64,000 nucleotides of DNA from Quercus robur (lineage: Eukaryota; Streptophyta; Magnoliopsida; Fagales; Fagaceae). How positions within the stretch are numbered: the first letter of the stretch is position 1; each line of letters starts with the position of its first letter. This document shows positions 31,568-44,545 of this stretch, piece by piece. Location: positions 29,930,790-29,994,789 of the forward strand of contig NC_065541.1 of assembly GCF_932294415.1 (NCBI RefSeq), read 5' to 3'. The notes beneath the pieces were generated by a model, which was not told the DNA's origin, did no database searches, and saw only the letters and a program-made list of their open reading frames with translations. The position numbers were made by a program, and so were the translations under genes.

Positions 31568-32732
31568 TATAGTAGCTTAAAATTCTAGATTTCACTTGAA
31601 GTTTTCTTTCAGTTTAGGGGATCCCTAGAGCTTTTTAGCAAAATTTTCAAACATATAGCACTTTTTACTAAAGAGATTCAAGGTCCATCAAAGTATGTCA
31701 AACTCATTAGTATAAATATGTTTTAAGGAGATCCTTAAAGTTGAATAACAACTTTACTCAGCGGATGAAGCAAGAATTTTTTTTCAAAAGGGACTAATGA
31801 GTGAAACTTAAAATATGTTTTTCATTTTTAAGAAAAATTGCAAGAGTAGGTAAATTTTTTTCAAAAGGGTATAATAAGTGAAACTTAAAATATATTTTTC
31901 ATTTTAAAGAAAAATTGCAGAGTGGATAGATGTTTTTTTAAAGCCCAAGGGGGTTGGCCCCCGTTTACGTCCCTCCACTAGTGGCTTTAGGCTAAAGCTG
32001 AAAATTTGAGTTTTAGAGTTAAGGATCTTTAAGGCACTATCTATGTTTTGGGCAAATTAGATTCACCTCCATTGAGATTTAAGGAAATGTAACTCCCCCC
32101 CCCCCCCCCCCCCCCCACAAAGCTTGAAGGGAAAAACAATTTTCCCCCTTAACATTTATTTGACCAAACTCTGTTAAATTAAAGTTGAAAATGTTGTATC
32201 TTAATTTGCCATTTGGTTAAGGGTAGATTTTCAAAATTACTCTCCATTTATTGTTAAAAATTTCACTAGACCCAAAATTAATTACCGTCCATGCTTATCA
32301 CATAAATTTTGGTGCAAAGCATTGGTGAGAGGTGCAATTAAAAAATTCAAGAATTTACAAACTTAAATAATATCAATTGGTAAGGTGCGACTAAAAGAGA
32401 CTAAGCAAAACGTTTTATAATATGCTCATTTCATTTTTTTTTTAAATTTTTTTCATGTGAATGCTCTTTTTACTAACCATGATTAAATTTTGATTAAAAA
32501 AAATCTGTTAAAATTTAAAATTTTTGTTACTAATATTCATGAAAGGGAGGGGGGGGGGGGGGTGTCATTTTTTTCAAACCTCAAGAGAAGAGTGTTTTTT
32601 CCTTTTAGGTTTAGGAGTGAGTGTCATTCCTCCAAATTTCAAGAAAAGATAATGTAATTTGCCCTTAAGTTTTTAATAAAAGTAATGAATTGACATAATA
32701 GCCGTACTTATTTTTCAAAATTGCACTTAACC

Positions 32733-32774
<42 letters not shown>

Positions 32775-33083
32775 TGTGACCATTATTAATAATGATGATG
32801 GTGATGACGAGGATAATGATGATGTTTGAGTATGAAAATACAAAGCATATTTATTATGTCTTCTTTTATTATTTCTCACATCTTAAAGACCTTTATCAAT
32901 TTGGTTCTCAAATGAGAATAACAACTTCAAAACATTTTATTATCATTTTGGTATTGTTGTAGACAGTGGCGGAGTCAAGAATATTTTTTAGGAGGGGGTC
33001 AAGCTAAATATAACAATTACAAAATCCTTAAGTAAAAAAAATTATAAGTTAGCTTTAATTCAATAAAGTTGTGTTCTCAATTT

Positions 33084-33127
<44 letters not shown>

Positions 33128-33332
33128 GGTACTAAAACTACTTATAATTGATTTTGAATTAAATTTTATAGTAGCCTATTTGTTTTATACACAATTAAAC
33201 AATCATTCAATAATTACACATACTACTTTTTTTTTTTTTTTTGGGAGCAAAATTACACATAATACTTTGTCAAATATAAACATATTTTAAGAGAGGATCA
33301 ATGAATATAAACAGTAACCATTGTTATCAAAT
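31568..33332. other. AT-rich intergenic with simple repeats
   Basis: Poly-C at about 32095-32116, poly-G near 32547-32562, a GA run at about 32735-32771 and a poly-T run near 33085-33123. No coding or RNA gene is supported. Confidence 0.6.
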
Positions 33333-33335
33333 TAA

Positions 33336-33637
33336 GAGCATGTTTGGATCCACAGCTGCGTTTTTGGATCTGCGTTTTTGTTCTTTTTTTTTTTTTTTTG
33401 GTTTTCACGTGTTTTTGGAGTATTGCGGTTACTGTTCATTGAACAGTAACCGCAAATCTTGACTTTCTGCGGTAAACAGTGCACATGTGCACTGTTTACG
33501 GACCCACAAATTTCATTTTTTATCAATTTTTTCATTAAAAATGGGTCCCACAGTACTATTCACACATTTAAAAATTATTTTGCTACAGTATTTTCAGTTT
33601 TCAGTTTCAACAAAATAAGTTCTATCCAAACACACAC
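33336..33637. mobile_element. Tourist-like MITE, TAA-flanked, with internal palindromes
   Basis: 302 bp with ends GAGCATGTTTGGAT and ATCCAAACACACAC and TAA on both sides (33333-33335, 33638-33640). Two internal palindromes: TGCGGTTACTGTTCA with its complement, and CAGTGCACATGTGCACTG. Non-coding. Confidence 0.75.
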
Positions 33638-33918
33638 TAAATATAACATAAAATATTCAGTCAAAAATATTTAATATAAAATATTAGAAAAAGGTGCCAG
33701 CTATAATAAGTCAGTAATCAAACATGAACTGACACAGTGGCGTCATCTATAAGCACTAACAAATTAAACACTACTTCAACAAGATAGAGAGACTTACCAA
33801 ACAGGGGATATCTCAGCAGATAACAAAGCAAAACAGAGAGAAAAGGGAAGAGAGATTTACTGTAGGTTGGAGCGGACGACAACAACAAAACAGATTGTTG
33901 AGTCGTTGAAGTATGGAG

Positions 33919-33925
<7 letters not shown>

Positions 33926-33962
<37 letters not shown>
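33926..33962. repeat. Poly-T run
   Basis: A T homopolymer of about 37 nt, perhaps the decayed tail of a retroposed sequence. Confidence 0.8.
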
Positions 33963-34630
33963 CAAGTAACCAAACTGATAGTCTTCAACTGATAAATTTC
34001 AAGTTTGGGGATTTGTTATAGATATTTTTGGTGTTTGGATTTAAGGGGCCGATTTATTACCCCCAAAAAAAAAAAAATATATTGAGGAGCTATTGAGTAT
34101 ATTAGCATGTAGCAAATTACAATGAATAGTGTTGTTAAAGTAGTAAGTGTACGTTTGACACCACTTATTTTTGCCAACTTATTTTTACTATTATTTATGG
34201 GTCTCATTACACTTTTTGGTACTATTCATTCATGAGTCTTATTGTACTATTTTAGCTAATTTTTACCTTTATCTACAGTACTTTCAGCAAAAAGTTTTCA
34301 GTTTCAGCAAAATAAGCAGATCCTAAATAGACCCTAAATATCTAAAAGCATAAGCTACAAATGGTAGAGGGTTTTTTTCATCCGAAAAGTTAAAATTTCA
34401 TCTTTTCTTGATAGAGGTTTTGAGGAGCTCAAACCTCTTTTTGGTGAGTTACCATTCATCCATTACCATAAACTAGTATTTTTTTTTTCTTAAAGTACAT
34501 TTTAGAATGCCTCACAAAACTTTACAATGAGAGAGAGAGAGAGAGAACCCAGAACCCTTTGCCCATGTAACTCTGCTTTTAAGATTAATACAAATTGAAT
34601 CTTTAGCTTAAACCCTTGGTAATGTGAGTA

Positions 34631-34800
34631 TGGCTTATTTCCAGTACTTTTTAAATTGAACATGTCCTTTTATTTTAAATATACAATAACAAATTATAGT
34701 GGGTTTTAATCTCCACATTTTATTTAGTTAGTGGGTGACATGACAGTTTTTCATTAAAACAAAAGGAAATTTCAGTTTAAAAAGTACTAGAGATAAATCA
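34631..34800. mobile_element. Small MITE, copy 1
   Basis: The ends TGGCTTATTTCCAGTACTTT and AAAGTACTAGAGATAAATCA are imperfect inverted repeats. It is related to 55574-55742, with GTTTTAATGA-type and GGACATGT-type segments in opposite order. Non-coding. Confidence 0.55.
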
Positions 34801-35603
34801 CAGCCTAGTAATGTAATACCAAAGCGGCACTAAAAAGATTAAGCCCATTAAAAAAAAATCTCTTTAAGAAAGCTCTATTACAAAGCTATATGTAAAATTT
34901 GTTGTCTGCTTGACAATTTTGCTAAAGAGATTACTTTCCTCCTCTTTTTGTTTCGACGTTAATATTTCGTGAAAAATTAATAATTTTCCAAAAATAATTT
35001 TGTAGAAAACTTCCTATTTATCTATGTTTAGTGGTCTTAAAATGAGTTAAAAAATTATCTCTTGACTTTCTTTAGTTAGCTTCGCTTGAGATAGAGTTGT
35101 TTTTCAAAAAAATTTAGCAGAAAACAACTTTATCTCATGTCAATCTAAATAAAGGAAGTTAAGAGATATTTTTCATTTGACCCTTTTTTATTTAAAGAGT
35201 TTCAACTTATCTGATACTACCAAACACAAGAAAATGTATAAAATTATCTTAACTTAAGATTTTCTATTGAAACAAATAGAGCAACTTGAAAAGCAATTTT
35301 AAGATGATGCTGAAAACTTATAACTAATTTTGACACTAAAGTCCTCTACTTCTAGTACTCGTCCCGTATTTCTTTGCAAAGGGGAGCTCATTTAACAAAA
35401 TTGTCAAACATATATCTATTTATCACACATTTTTTGCTATAAAAAAAAAAAAAAAAAAATTAAGTATCAACATTGACTTGGGTTTACCTAAAATTTTCTC
35501 TTTGTTTTAGGATAACAGTTTTTTTTTTTTCCTTATTTTAGTTAACCATTTTTCCTTTTCATCCAAATCAAAATCTTTATTCTAAACTATATGGTTTACA
35601 TTC

Positions 35604-35646
<43 letters not shown>

Positions 35647-35797
35647 TTCATTTTATTAATTATCTCACTTTTATGATGTAAACTGTTTTTTCTGGTTTTG
35701 ATCACCTATTTCACCCCCTTAACCTAAAAATGGGGACTCCTTATCCCTCATGGTCCAGATCATGTTTCTAGAAACAAATAACATTCAATCTATAATT

Positions 35798-35831
<34 letters not shown>

Positions 35832-36204
35832 GGAAACAGTGTCATAGAGAATCTTATTGATAGATGCCCTCGATCCCTTTATATATTGTGTCTCCAAGAA
35901 AATCTTTTGGCACCTTACGTGACAAAAGAGGTATCATCATGGAGGCTCCACCGCGTGTCCTCCTCAACGATTCTGGTGGGTTCTATTTCCTGAAGTCAAG
36001 ACTTTTGTATTGCTAAGGCGGGTCCCTTTGGTAAAGGTAGAGATAGGTTTGCTCAATTTTGTATTCTATGTGTGAATGAATGACTTCAATCATCTCCACC
36101 ACCGCCCAACTTGGTTTTAACTTTCAACATACAGCTTTCTACTTCAAGGCAAGGCAATGTATAGCGATTATATTAAGAAATTAAAATTTTGTGATTCCAC
36201 CAAC
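34801..36204. other. AT-rich intergenic
   Basis: TA microsatellite at about 35607-35642 and a 30-nt poly-A near 35800. No gene is supported. Confidence 0.55.
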
Positions 36205-36300
36205 ATTTGGTGGCCTAGTTGTTGAGAAACCGAACCAACAAGTCTTAGGACTTGGGTTGAAGCCACATTGGTTGCCCCAATTTTTTGTTTACCAAAAAAA
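36205..36300 (+). repeat. tRNA-derived SINE-like sequence
   Basis: TGGTGGCCTAGTTGTTGAG resembles an A box and CTTGGGTTGAAGCC a B box, about 35 nt apart, followed by an A-rich tail (36292-36302). This arrangement fits a plant SINE head. Confidence 0.5.
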
Positions 36301-36658
36301 AAATTGTAATTCCGTTAATATAATTTATTCATATAATAAGAAATTAAAATTTTAAATTACTTTGCCCTGATTGGTCCAATGAAAACCTCATTTGATCCAT
36401 AAAGTTTTGGATTCAAAACATCCGCTTAACATCTTAAGGCTATTTTAAGGGATTCTTGTATTTAATTCTAGAATATGTGAGATGAGTGGACTACACATAC
36501 CCAAAAATAACAGTCAAGTGCTTAAACAACTCTAAACATCTACATTAGCAATATATATATATATATATATTAAATGTTTAAATGACATGACACTAAATAC
36601 AAATATAAATTGTAAATCTAAATCATTATAATTATAATTATATATATATTAAGGTATG

Positions 36659-37388
36659 TGTAGGGGCACAATTTAGTAACCAAGTTCTTGCTGTCACAAG
36701 CCTTGATCCAAAAAGCCCAACACAATGAATTCTTGTAGAGTATGGGTTAAAGAACTCGGTTTAAGTAAGTTTAAACGGGTTGTTGCATGGGCTAAGGGAA
36801 CACACGAACAAGAACCAATGCTATTGTGTTGAAAGGTCACCCGGTAATGATAGAGCTAAAAACTTGATTAACAGATCAGTGCAGTAAGACTTCTCTACAG
36901 TATTCTCTCCTTTTTTCTCCCCCCCTTTCTCTTGGGGGACTTTTACATATTATATAGGCCCTTTCCAAGCATCTGGGCTTTACACTTGTTGATCATCCAA
37001 ACCCCCACTTGAGTACCTGTCCCATCAAACACCTTTCTCAGTTCTTTGTGAGTTGCAGTAGCCAAGGTAGCACTATTCAGGGGTCTTCTCCTCATTAATG
37101 CGGTCAGGAGAGTAGTTGTAATGCATTTAATGTGGTGGTCACAACCTTTGCTGAGATATTTCAGGTTTCCTTCCTTTTTACGTATTTGGAAGATGGACTA
37201 TAGTGGCTTGGATGTACCTTTGCTCCGGATTTTGCAGTATCCGAGGAGAAATTACTCCTCGGACATGTTCTCTTTGCCCTAGTGGGCCTGAATAAGGATT
37301 GCTTGGGCTACGCTGACTCATCAGATGGGCTGCGTCCTTAGACGGGCCTAGGGCTCAGCCAGCATGTTATTTTGGGCCGGTCCCCACA
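36659..37388. mobile_element. Solo LTR with 5-bp target duplication
   Basis: A 730-bp sequence starting TGTAGGGGCAC and ending GGTCCCCACA, with TG...CA ends, flanked by GTATG on both sides (36654-36658, 37389-37393). There is no internal domain, so it is a recombined solo LTR. The motif CTCCTCGGACATG is shared with the solo LTR at 41390-42142. Orientation is not certain. Confidence 0.85.
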
Positions 37389-37664
37389 GTATGTCTAGAT
37401 AGTTTTTATTAATTAAGTTCTCAAAAAAGAAGAAGATAGTTTTTAGTATTTAAAACTCACCCTTCTATATATATTTTTTTAAAAGTTTGCATTTTACAAT
37501 CTTGTTCCAAACTAATAAGTTTTCAATAAATTAAAATATTTAAATAAAATAAAACAAGAAATGACATGTTTCCTCGTGAGTAAACCAAATATTTTTTTTT
37601 AAAGTCTTTTATTTTTTTAACATTATGCATAAGAGATATTTGGTTTACCGTGCTGTGTCTCTGT

Positions 37665-39310
37665 TGTGATGCACATTACCTTAATGTGACATTAAGGTGT
37701 TTGGTTATTTTAATTTTTTCTAATATTACCGTAATCTAAGATTACAAAATATATCAAATCACATCACCTTCTTAAATAGGGGTTATTATACATTACATAT
37801 TGGTGAGGATGTAATAATTTATTGAATTCACAAAATTGCTTATACTAAAAAAAATTTATTTTACTCATGAGAATTTTTAAAATATCAAAAAAAACCTGTA
37901 AAATGACCAAAAAACCCTTGGAACTGCCAAAATGACTAAAATGCACAACGAATGTCCAAAATGACCATAACACCCCCAAAACCTCCAAAATGACCACAAT
38001 ACCTCCTAAAACTTTTAAAATAATCAAAATACCTTTGAAACCTCCAAAATTACGAAAATACCCTCAAAACCTCTAAAAATGACCAAAATACTTCTAAATC
38101 TAAAAAATGACCAAAATACTATTGAAGCCTCTAAAATGACCAAAATACCCCCGAAACCTCAAAAATGACAAAAATACCCCAAACCTAAAAAATTACTAAA
38201 ATAACCCTAAAACTTCTAAAATGACCAAAATACCCCCAACACCTCTAAAATGAGCAAAAATACCTTGAAACCTCCAAAAATGACAAAGAATACCCCAAAA
38301 CCTCAAAATGAACAAAAGTTTCGGGTTATTTTATGTCATTTAGAGTTTTAGGGGTATTTTCCTAATTTTTGAGGTTCTAGAATAATTTTTGGCCATTTTT
38401 GAAGTTAGAGTATTTTGGCCATTTTAAATATTTAAGGTTATTTTTGTTATTTTAAAGATTTCAATGAAATTTTGGTCATTTTAGAGGTTTCATGGGCATT
38501 TTTGGTCATTTTGAGGTTTAAGGGGTATTTTGTTCATTTTGAGGTTATAGGGGTATTATGGTCATTTTTGATATTTTTGGGGGTGATTTGGGTCATTTTA
38601 CAGGATTCAAGTTGTTTTATTTTTTTATTTTTTTTATATAGAGGATTTGAGGTCATTTTAGAAATTTTTGGAGTGTATTTTAATCATTTAGATGTTTTGG
38701 GGGTATTTTAGTCATTTTTGAGGTTTCGGGATTTTTTTGCTCATTCTAGTGATTTCAAGGGTATTTTGGTCATTTAAGAGATTTCAGGGGTATTTTGGTC
38801 ATTTTAAAGATTTTGGGGGTATTTGGTCATTTAGAGATTTTGGGGCTATCTTGATCATTTTTTTAGATTTCGGGACTATTTTGGTCATTTTGAGGTTTTG
38901 GGGGGTATTTTGGTTATTTTCTTTAGATTTATGGTATTTTTGGTAATTTTAGAGGTTACATAGGTATTTTGGTCATTTTTTAGATTTCATGTGGTCTTGT
39001 TGTTATTGTTGTTGAGGTTTTAGGGGTAATTTGGTTATTTTGGGTCTTTCAGGGGTATTTTTTTGCTCAAGGATAATTTTGGCATTTTTAGTGTTGAGGC
39101 TATTTTCAATCAATTTGTTATTATAATAATTATAATTATTTCTAAGAATGTTTATGAATCAATTATATGAATGTTATACTTTTGAGTTATGATTGAAATG
39201 TAATGTAATGAACCAAACACCTTAATGTCACATCAAGGTAATGTGATTACATGAATCTAAGATTACAATAATGTAACATTGCACCTTGATGTAATATCAA
39301 ATGAACTAAA
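37665..39310. mobile_element. Foldback element with minisatellite arms
   Basis: Terminal inverted repeats CACATTACCTTAATGTGACA (from 37673) and its complement (about 39211-39245) enclose two arms. From 37880 to 38310 the repeat unit is about 25-30 nt with the core CCAAAATGACCAAAATACCC. From 38330 to 39080 the complementary core GGGTATTTTGGTCATTTT repeats. The two halves can fold onto each other over several hundred bases. The Phe/Leu/Val-rich open frames inside are by-products of the repeat. Confidence 0.75.
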
Positions 39311-39358
39311 CGTCCCCTAAAGAGATTAAGATGAAATAGTTCACCCTTTTTTTTATTT

Positions 39359-39711
39359 GGCTAAAATGTGAAACTGATGCTCTAAGTTTCTTCAGATTTC
39401 ATTTCAGTTATCTAACTTTAGTTTTGTTCATTTTAGTCGTCCAAGTTTCAAATTTATTCAATTAAGGTTTTTCCGTAAACTTTTATTAAATTTTTTTGAA
39501 AAAAAAAATTGGAAAATAGTTTTTAATCATCAGTTGAATTTAAAAAATTTGAAGAAAAATTGAAAAATTAACCCCAAATATATAACAAAAGTTAATGGAA
39601 AAGTCTTAATTTAATAAAATTGAAAATTAGAAAACTGAAATGAATAAAATCAAAGTTAGAGGACTGAAATGAAATCTGAAGAAACTTAGAGGGCTAGTTT
39701 GCGTTTTAGCC
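39359..39711. mobile_element. MITE with long terminal inverted repeats
   Basis: GGCTAAAATGTGAAACTGAT at the left and GTTTGCGTTTTAGCC at the right, with matched arms containing TTTCTTCAGATTTCATTTCAG and its complement (about 50 bp). Non-coding. A relative is at 48297-48688. It resembles long-TIR MITEs of the Mutator type, but class and duplication are not settled. Confidence 0.65.
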
Positions 39712-40307
39712 TTTTTTTTTTTTTTTTTTGTATTTTATTTTGTAAGTTGTGACAAGTGGTGGAACCAAACTGCCATCTTTCACACTATAATACCACTCTC
39801 TCATAACAAGCCATCGTAAGAATATTAATTTATTTGCGATTGTTCTATTTCTTTTCCTCATTTTTTTAATCTCCATATTTCTAATTTTTTAATTGATTTC
39901 CTTTCTTTAGGCCACCAAAAAAAAAAAAAAAAAAAAAATTCTCAATGCTCAAGCATATTTAATTTCATTAAAAAAATAATATTATGTATTCAATATATTA
40001 AGCTAAATTAATCTAATATTATCCATATATATATATATATATATATATAACCGAAACCTCTGAAACTCTCACAATTTTTCATATCAACACAATAATTAAA
40101 TAAAATTATCATTTTATTCATTATTTTTGTTTAGTCCAAACTTAACAAGAAGTGAAACTCTATCTCTCTAACAAGTCCAACTTAAACTCAAACTCATCAT
40201 TATCATTTTTTTAAAACAAAATTATTTTTATTTAATCCAAACTTAACAAGGAGTGAAACTCTATCTCTCTAACAAATCCAACTTATACTCAAACTCAAAG
40301 TATATCA

Positions 40308-41357
40308 TCTATATATAATATAAAATTGAAAATTTTGACTTTTTGTTGTCATTTTTAAATTTTGACACGTCAGTTTTACAAGTCTCATAAATTTACACCT
40401 CATTATAATTTATTTTAATTATTTAATTAATTTATTAGTTTTAACTTTTTATGGGGACTCTTCCATATTAGTTTTACATAAGCCCAAAGGAAACTAAACA
40501 AACTAACTACTACTAAGTAGTAATATATAAACACTCTTAAAACCTAAACTCAAGGGAGTAAAGAAACGCTAAGAGAGAGTGAAAAATAATCAAATACTCT
40601 CTATAATATTTTTTTTAATCAATGTTTTTTAGATTTATGCTAATGAGTTGGCTTCTCTCCATAAAGATACTGATATTTTTTCTAAATAATTGTGATCAAT
40701 TGTTTAGTGCTCTGTGTTTTTAGATTACTTCTCTAGGTCGGCTTTTCAATGGGTGCATTTAGTGGACTCATAATCTCAATAATTTTCCATAGATTATGCT
40801 ATTGTATGCTAAATTTATAGTGTTTTCTTTTGTAGTATGCAGCTTATCATGGAGGTTAGCATTTGACTTTTATTTATTGGTCCATATTTTCTTCCCATCC
40901 CATTACAATTTTCTTCCCATTAAAGTTGGATGTCAAATTGAAGTTTCTGTTAGCTAATTGAATATTTTCTCTCTTATATTTTTCTATTGTGTAGTCATAT
41001 ATATATATACACGTATATATATATTTCAATAATTTATAGGCACTGAATCTTCTAATTCTTCAAATTCTTTTTGCTTTTTAGAAGTTTAAACTTTTGAATT
41101 CTTGGGTTATTTTTTGCTAATATTTGAAACAATTTGGCAAATTTCAAAGACTATAGTCATGGATTATTCTTTTGAGGGTATGCCATCTTTCTTTTATATT
41201 TTTCTATTGTGTAGTTATATATTTTTTGTTTTGTTTCATTAATTTATAAACTCTGAATCTTTTGATTTTTTTCTTCAAAACTTATTGTAACATTGAATAA
41301 AGTGAAGATATTTAAAATACGCTAACTATACTGTGCATTGCATGAGTTAGCGACTAG
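40308..41357 (+). mobile_element. Helitron-like element
   Basis: Starts TCTATATATAATATAAAATT after an A and ends GCGACTAG before a T, with a weak hairpin (GTGCATTGCATGA) shortly before the end. The first 150 bp resemble the region from 51915 on. No Rep/helicase frame is seen, so non-autonomous. Confidence 0.55.
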
Positions 41358-41389
41358 TTATTAATATTAGCATATATTATCAAGTGTAT

Positions 41390-42142
41390 TGTGGGGCCCA
41401 ATAGTTTATGGGCCCGGCCCGCTCGCTTATGGGGAGTCCGCAGGTCCAAACTGAAGGAGGCCAGGGCCCAAGCTCAAAAATAGGAAGCCCAAAGTGGCCC
41501 GAAGATACAGCCGAGGACAGCTTAGTCCTCGGCAGGCCCAAAGTCTCATGGATGAGAGTGGCATACAAGCAAACTTAAAAGATCAGAAAATATCTCAGGG
41601 AAATTGTCCTTAATACCCTTCACTGATATGACACTGCACCTAACAGAACCGGATTCCTAGGCTTTATTGACCATCTCCAACAATTTCGGGATTAGATTGA
41701 TGGGACAAATATCTGTCCCGGAAAGATCGACCCTACACGTGGACGAGGGACAACGAGCGTAGGCTAGTATAAAAGAAAACGTAAGGTAATAAAGGGGGGG
41801 GGGTCCCATCTCACTTCCTGGGGAAAAACTCCAGGAATGAGGATGCCCGGATAATATTTGCGCATCACCCCGAAAAACCCACCGTCGGGTAACCGGAGAA
41901 AATATTAGTGCTCCTCGGACATGATCCGAGGAGCCAAATCCCTCAAGTCACAAAGGTGTAAGGCCCGAATATCCAGACTAAAGCCTTTTCTTGTCTGGGT
42001 TTATCTAAAGTCCGGCCGGTACTAACGCCCCGTGACCCAACGTTAGCCTTTCAAGCCCACTCTCTACAAATTTTATTGTGTGGGATCCATCACGCGCGAG
42101 CCCAACCTCGTCGCTGGGTCGTTTGAGGATCGTGTCCCTACA
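41390..42142 (+). mobile_element. Solo LTR with 5-bp target duplication
   Basis: 753 bp from TGTGGGGCCC to CCCTACA. Target duplication TGTAT at 41385-41389 and 42143-42147. TATAAAAG near 41770 supports plus orientation. Contains paired motifs CTCCTCGGACATG / CATGATCCGAGGAG. No coding domain. The small GC-rich open frame on the minus strand is not a gene. Confidence 0.9.
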
Positions 42143-42149
42143 TGTATAT

Positions 42150-43174
42150 TATGCACAAAATTAACCTTTTTTTTAGGAACGGCTCAAAATTAAACTTAAT
42201 CTCTTACTTCTTACTCATAAAAAATTTATAATTTGAGCCATTATATTCTTCACAACGTATTACCAAATTTCAAGTCTAATCCAATCCAAAACAAATATCA
42301 TGACTACCTAAATGATTTGGGTGCTTAAGGCTTTAGCCATTACCAATCCTCTTCTTCTTTATTTCTTCACTTCTCAAATTATTTTATTTTATTTTTTAAT
42401 TTTTTGTTTTTTAAGTCTTCTCTAATTATCCAAAAACACAAAACAAACTCAACACACCTACAAACAAACAATAAACTTAGACATTGCCACATAAAGCAGA
42501 ATATATTATGGGCATGACACATTTTGACATGGCAAATATTGGACCCGAACTTAGTAACCCAGCCTAAAGAAAAATATCCGACCTAAAACCAAGATTTTTG
42601 ACCAAAAGATAAAAATAGGTTGACTCATGACTAGACCTATTTTTTCTTGAGTCATATTACGTTAACCCATCTAACATATGACCCAACTTGTTTTTTAAAC
42701 AAATTTTTTTTTTTATTAAAAAAAAATCATACCATATAAACTAGCAAATCACTCCAAATGCTAAACCATGTAAATGCAACATGACATCAACCATCCAAAG
42801 GTAATGAATACGTTAAATCAAATAGCATAAACCAATAGGTTTTCTTGCTAATTTGACCATAGGGCAACAATATTCAAAGAAATTGAGCTTACTACATAAA
42901 TTTTATGATCATCAAAATAGCTTAGATTGAAATAGTATCTCTAAATCCTTTGGTATGATAAAAGACTTAGAGCATTGGACTAAACCCCAAATTTTTATAA
43001 TAAAACTCGGAAAATCCTTTTCATTATTAGTCTCATTTGCTGCAAGTAAACCAACATCTTTTTCACTGTTTTCAAGTGAAACAAAGTTTATTTCTAAAAG
43101 GACGAGAGTCAAAGGAATGAGCTATTATTGCCTAAGAATGTAACTAGAGTGATGAACACTTATTGTTCTTTCTT

Positions 43175-43225
<51 letters not shown>

Positions 43226-44545
43226 TTTTTAATGTAAAAAAAAAAAAAAAAAAAAAAAAAAACTATATCATTCTTGAGTACTTAACGGAAAATCATATAA
43301 CTTTTTATGGTGATAATATCATTAGAGAATATTGAATTATATAAACTTAAGAATTTATCTATTATATAACTTATTTTTAAATATTTTGTTATTTTTCAAT
43401 TTTAATATTTTTTTATTCATTTAGTAATATTTTGCATGTGAAAAAAATACGAATTGACGTGTAATCTGACCAACCTAAACACGTTTTCGATATGAATCCT
43501 ACCAACCCGACCCCACCCAACTGTTTGCCATCTAGTGACTAGACACATTGTTGAGGGATGGAGGGTCATTCTAAACTATTAAGGGGCAATAGCTTACCCA
43601 AAAAAAAAAAGGGGGGCAATATGGTAGTGAATACACTATTAATCAAGCTTTGTATTTGTATGTGTTTGTGTTTGTTGGACACTTATTGGGCCCTACAATT
43701 GGGTCCTAAGTAATGCAAGGCCAGCTAGCGATTTCTCCCAAAATCAAACAACATACACAGATAAGGTAAGGTGACATTGCTATCCAGTCAGTTTCTAACT
43801 CTTTTATTTTTTTTCAAAACGAAGTTTCTTAACTCTTTTTAGAACTCGAAGTAACATAATTTAGAGAGAGAGAGAATATAGACGGTGTGGGTTGGCAATA
43901 AAGTCTTATAATACACACATGACACATGAGAGAGAGAGTTCATGAGAGTCGGTCTAGGAAAGGAATGAGGAGTGGAGCGAGGATTTGGGCGAGAAATGAG
44001 TGAGAAAATAATATTCGCAGGGCTTTAGATTTGCATGGTTTGAATTTTGAAAAAATATAGGCTTCTTTTTTTTCATTTTTGTTTTGACATGTGATATATT
44101 TATATATCTCATCTGTCTCTCAGACAAGCAACTGGGTTTGAGAAAAATCAGATACCTCTCAGATACTTTCTCTCCATAGACTCCTTTGCTTTCTCTCTCC
44201 AATCTATGCTGAAAACTTGGCAAAGCTTTTGGGTTTGTTCCTCAAATTCCACAATCTAAGAGATTTGTGCAATCTTTGCCAGCTTTGGTTCTTCAAATTG
44301 CTTTAGATTTGCACTCCAGATTTGATTTCAAAATGATGGGTTCTTGAAAGTCAATGATTTATTTCTATCTCTAAATCTTTGTATTATTTCTTGTCAAGGA
44401 AGAGAACTATAGTGGCTCAAGAAAGTATAACAATTAGCAACAAAAGCATGAAAAACAGAAACTTGGCTGTCTCTCCGTTTCTTGGTATCAGGTTTTGTTC
44501 CAGACTTTCTTGAAATTTATAAACTTTAGATGGAAAAGAACAAAA
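42150..44545. other. Intergenic and upstream region of the SPEAR gene
   Basis: TA microsatellite at about 43176-43221 followed by poly-A near 43238-43262. From 43860 on there are GA and CT runs, and the stretch 44100-44545 looks like a transcribed leader (CT-rich, no ORF). The transcription start is not defined. Confidence 0.5.

Noticed and set aside
38472..38946. Phe/Val/Leu-rich frames that look like membrane proteins
   Set aside because: They are produced by the minisatellite unit of the foldback element.
37880..39080. CRISPR-like regular repeats
   Set aside because: The repeat units drift, have no unique spacers and are inverted between halves; the sequence is eukaryotic. It is a minisatellite foldback.
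41380..41568. Small Pro-rich minus-strand frame
   Set aside because: Lies in the GC-rich start of a solo LTR and has no family features.
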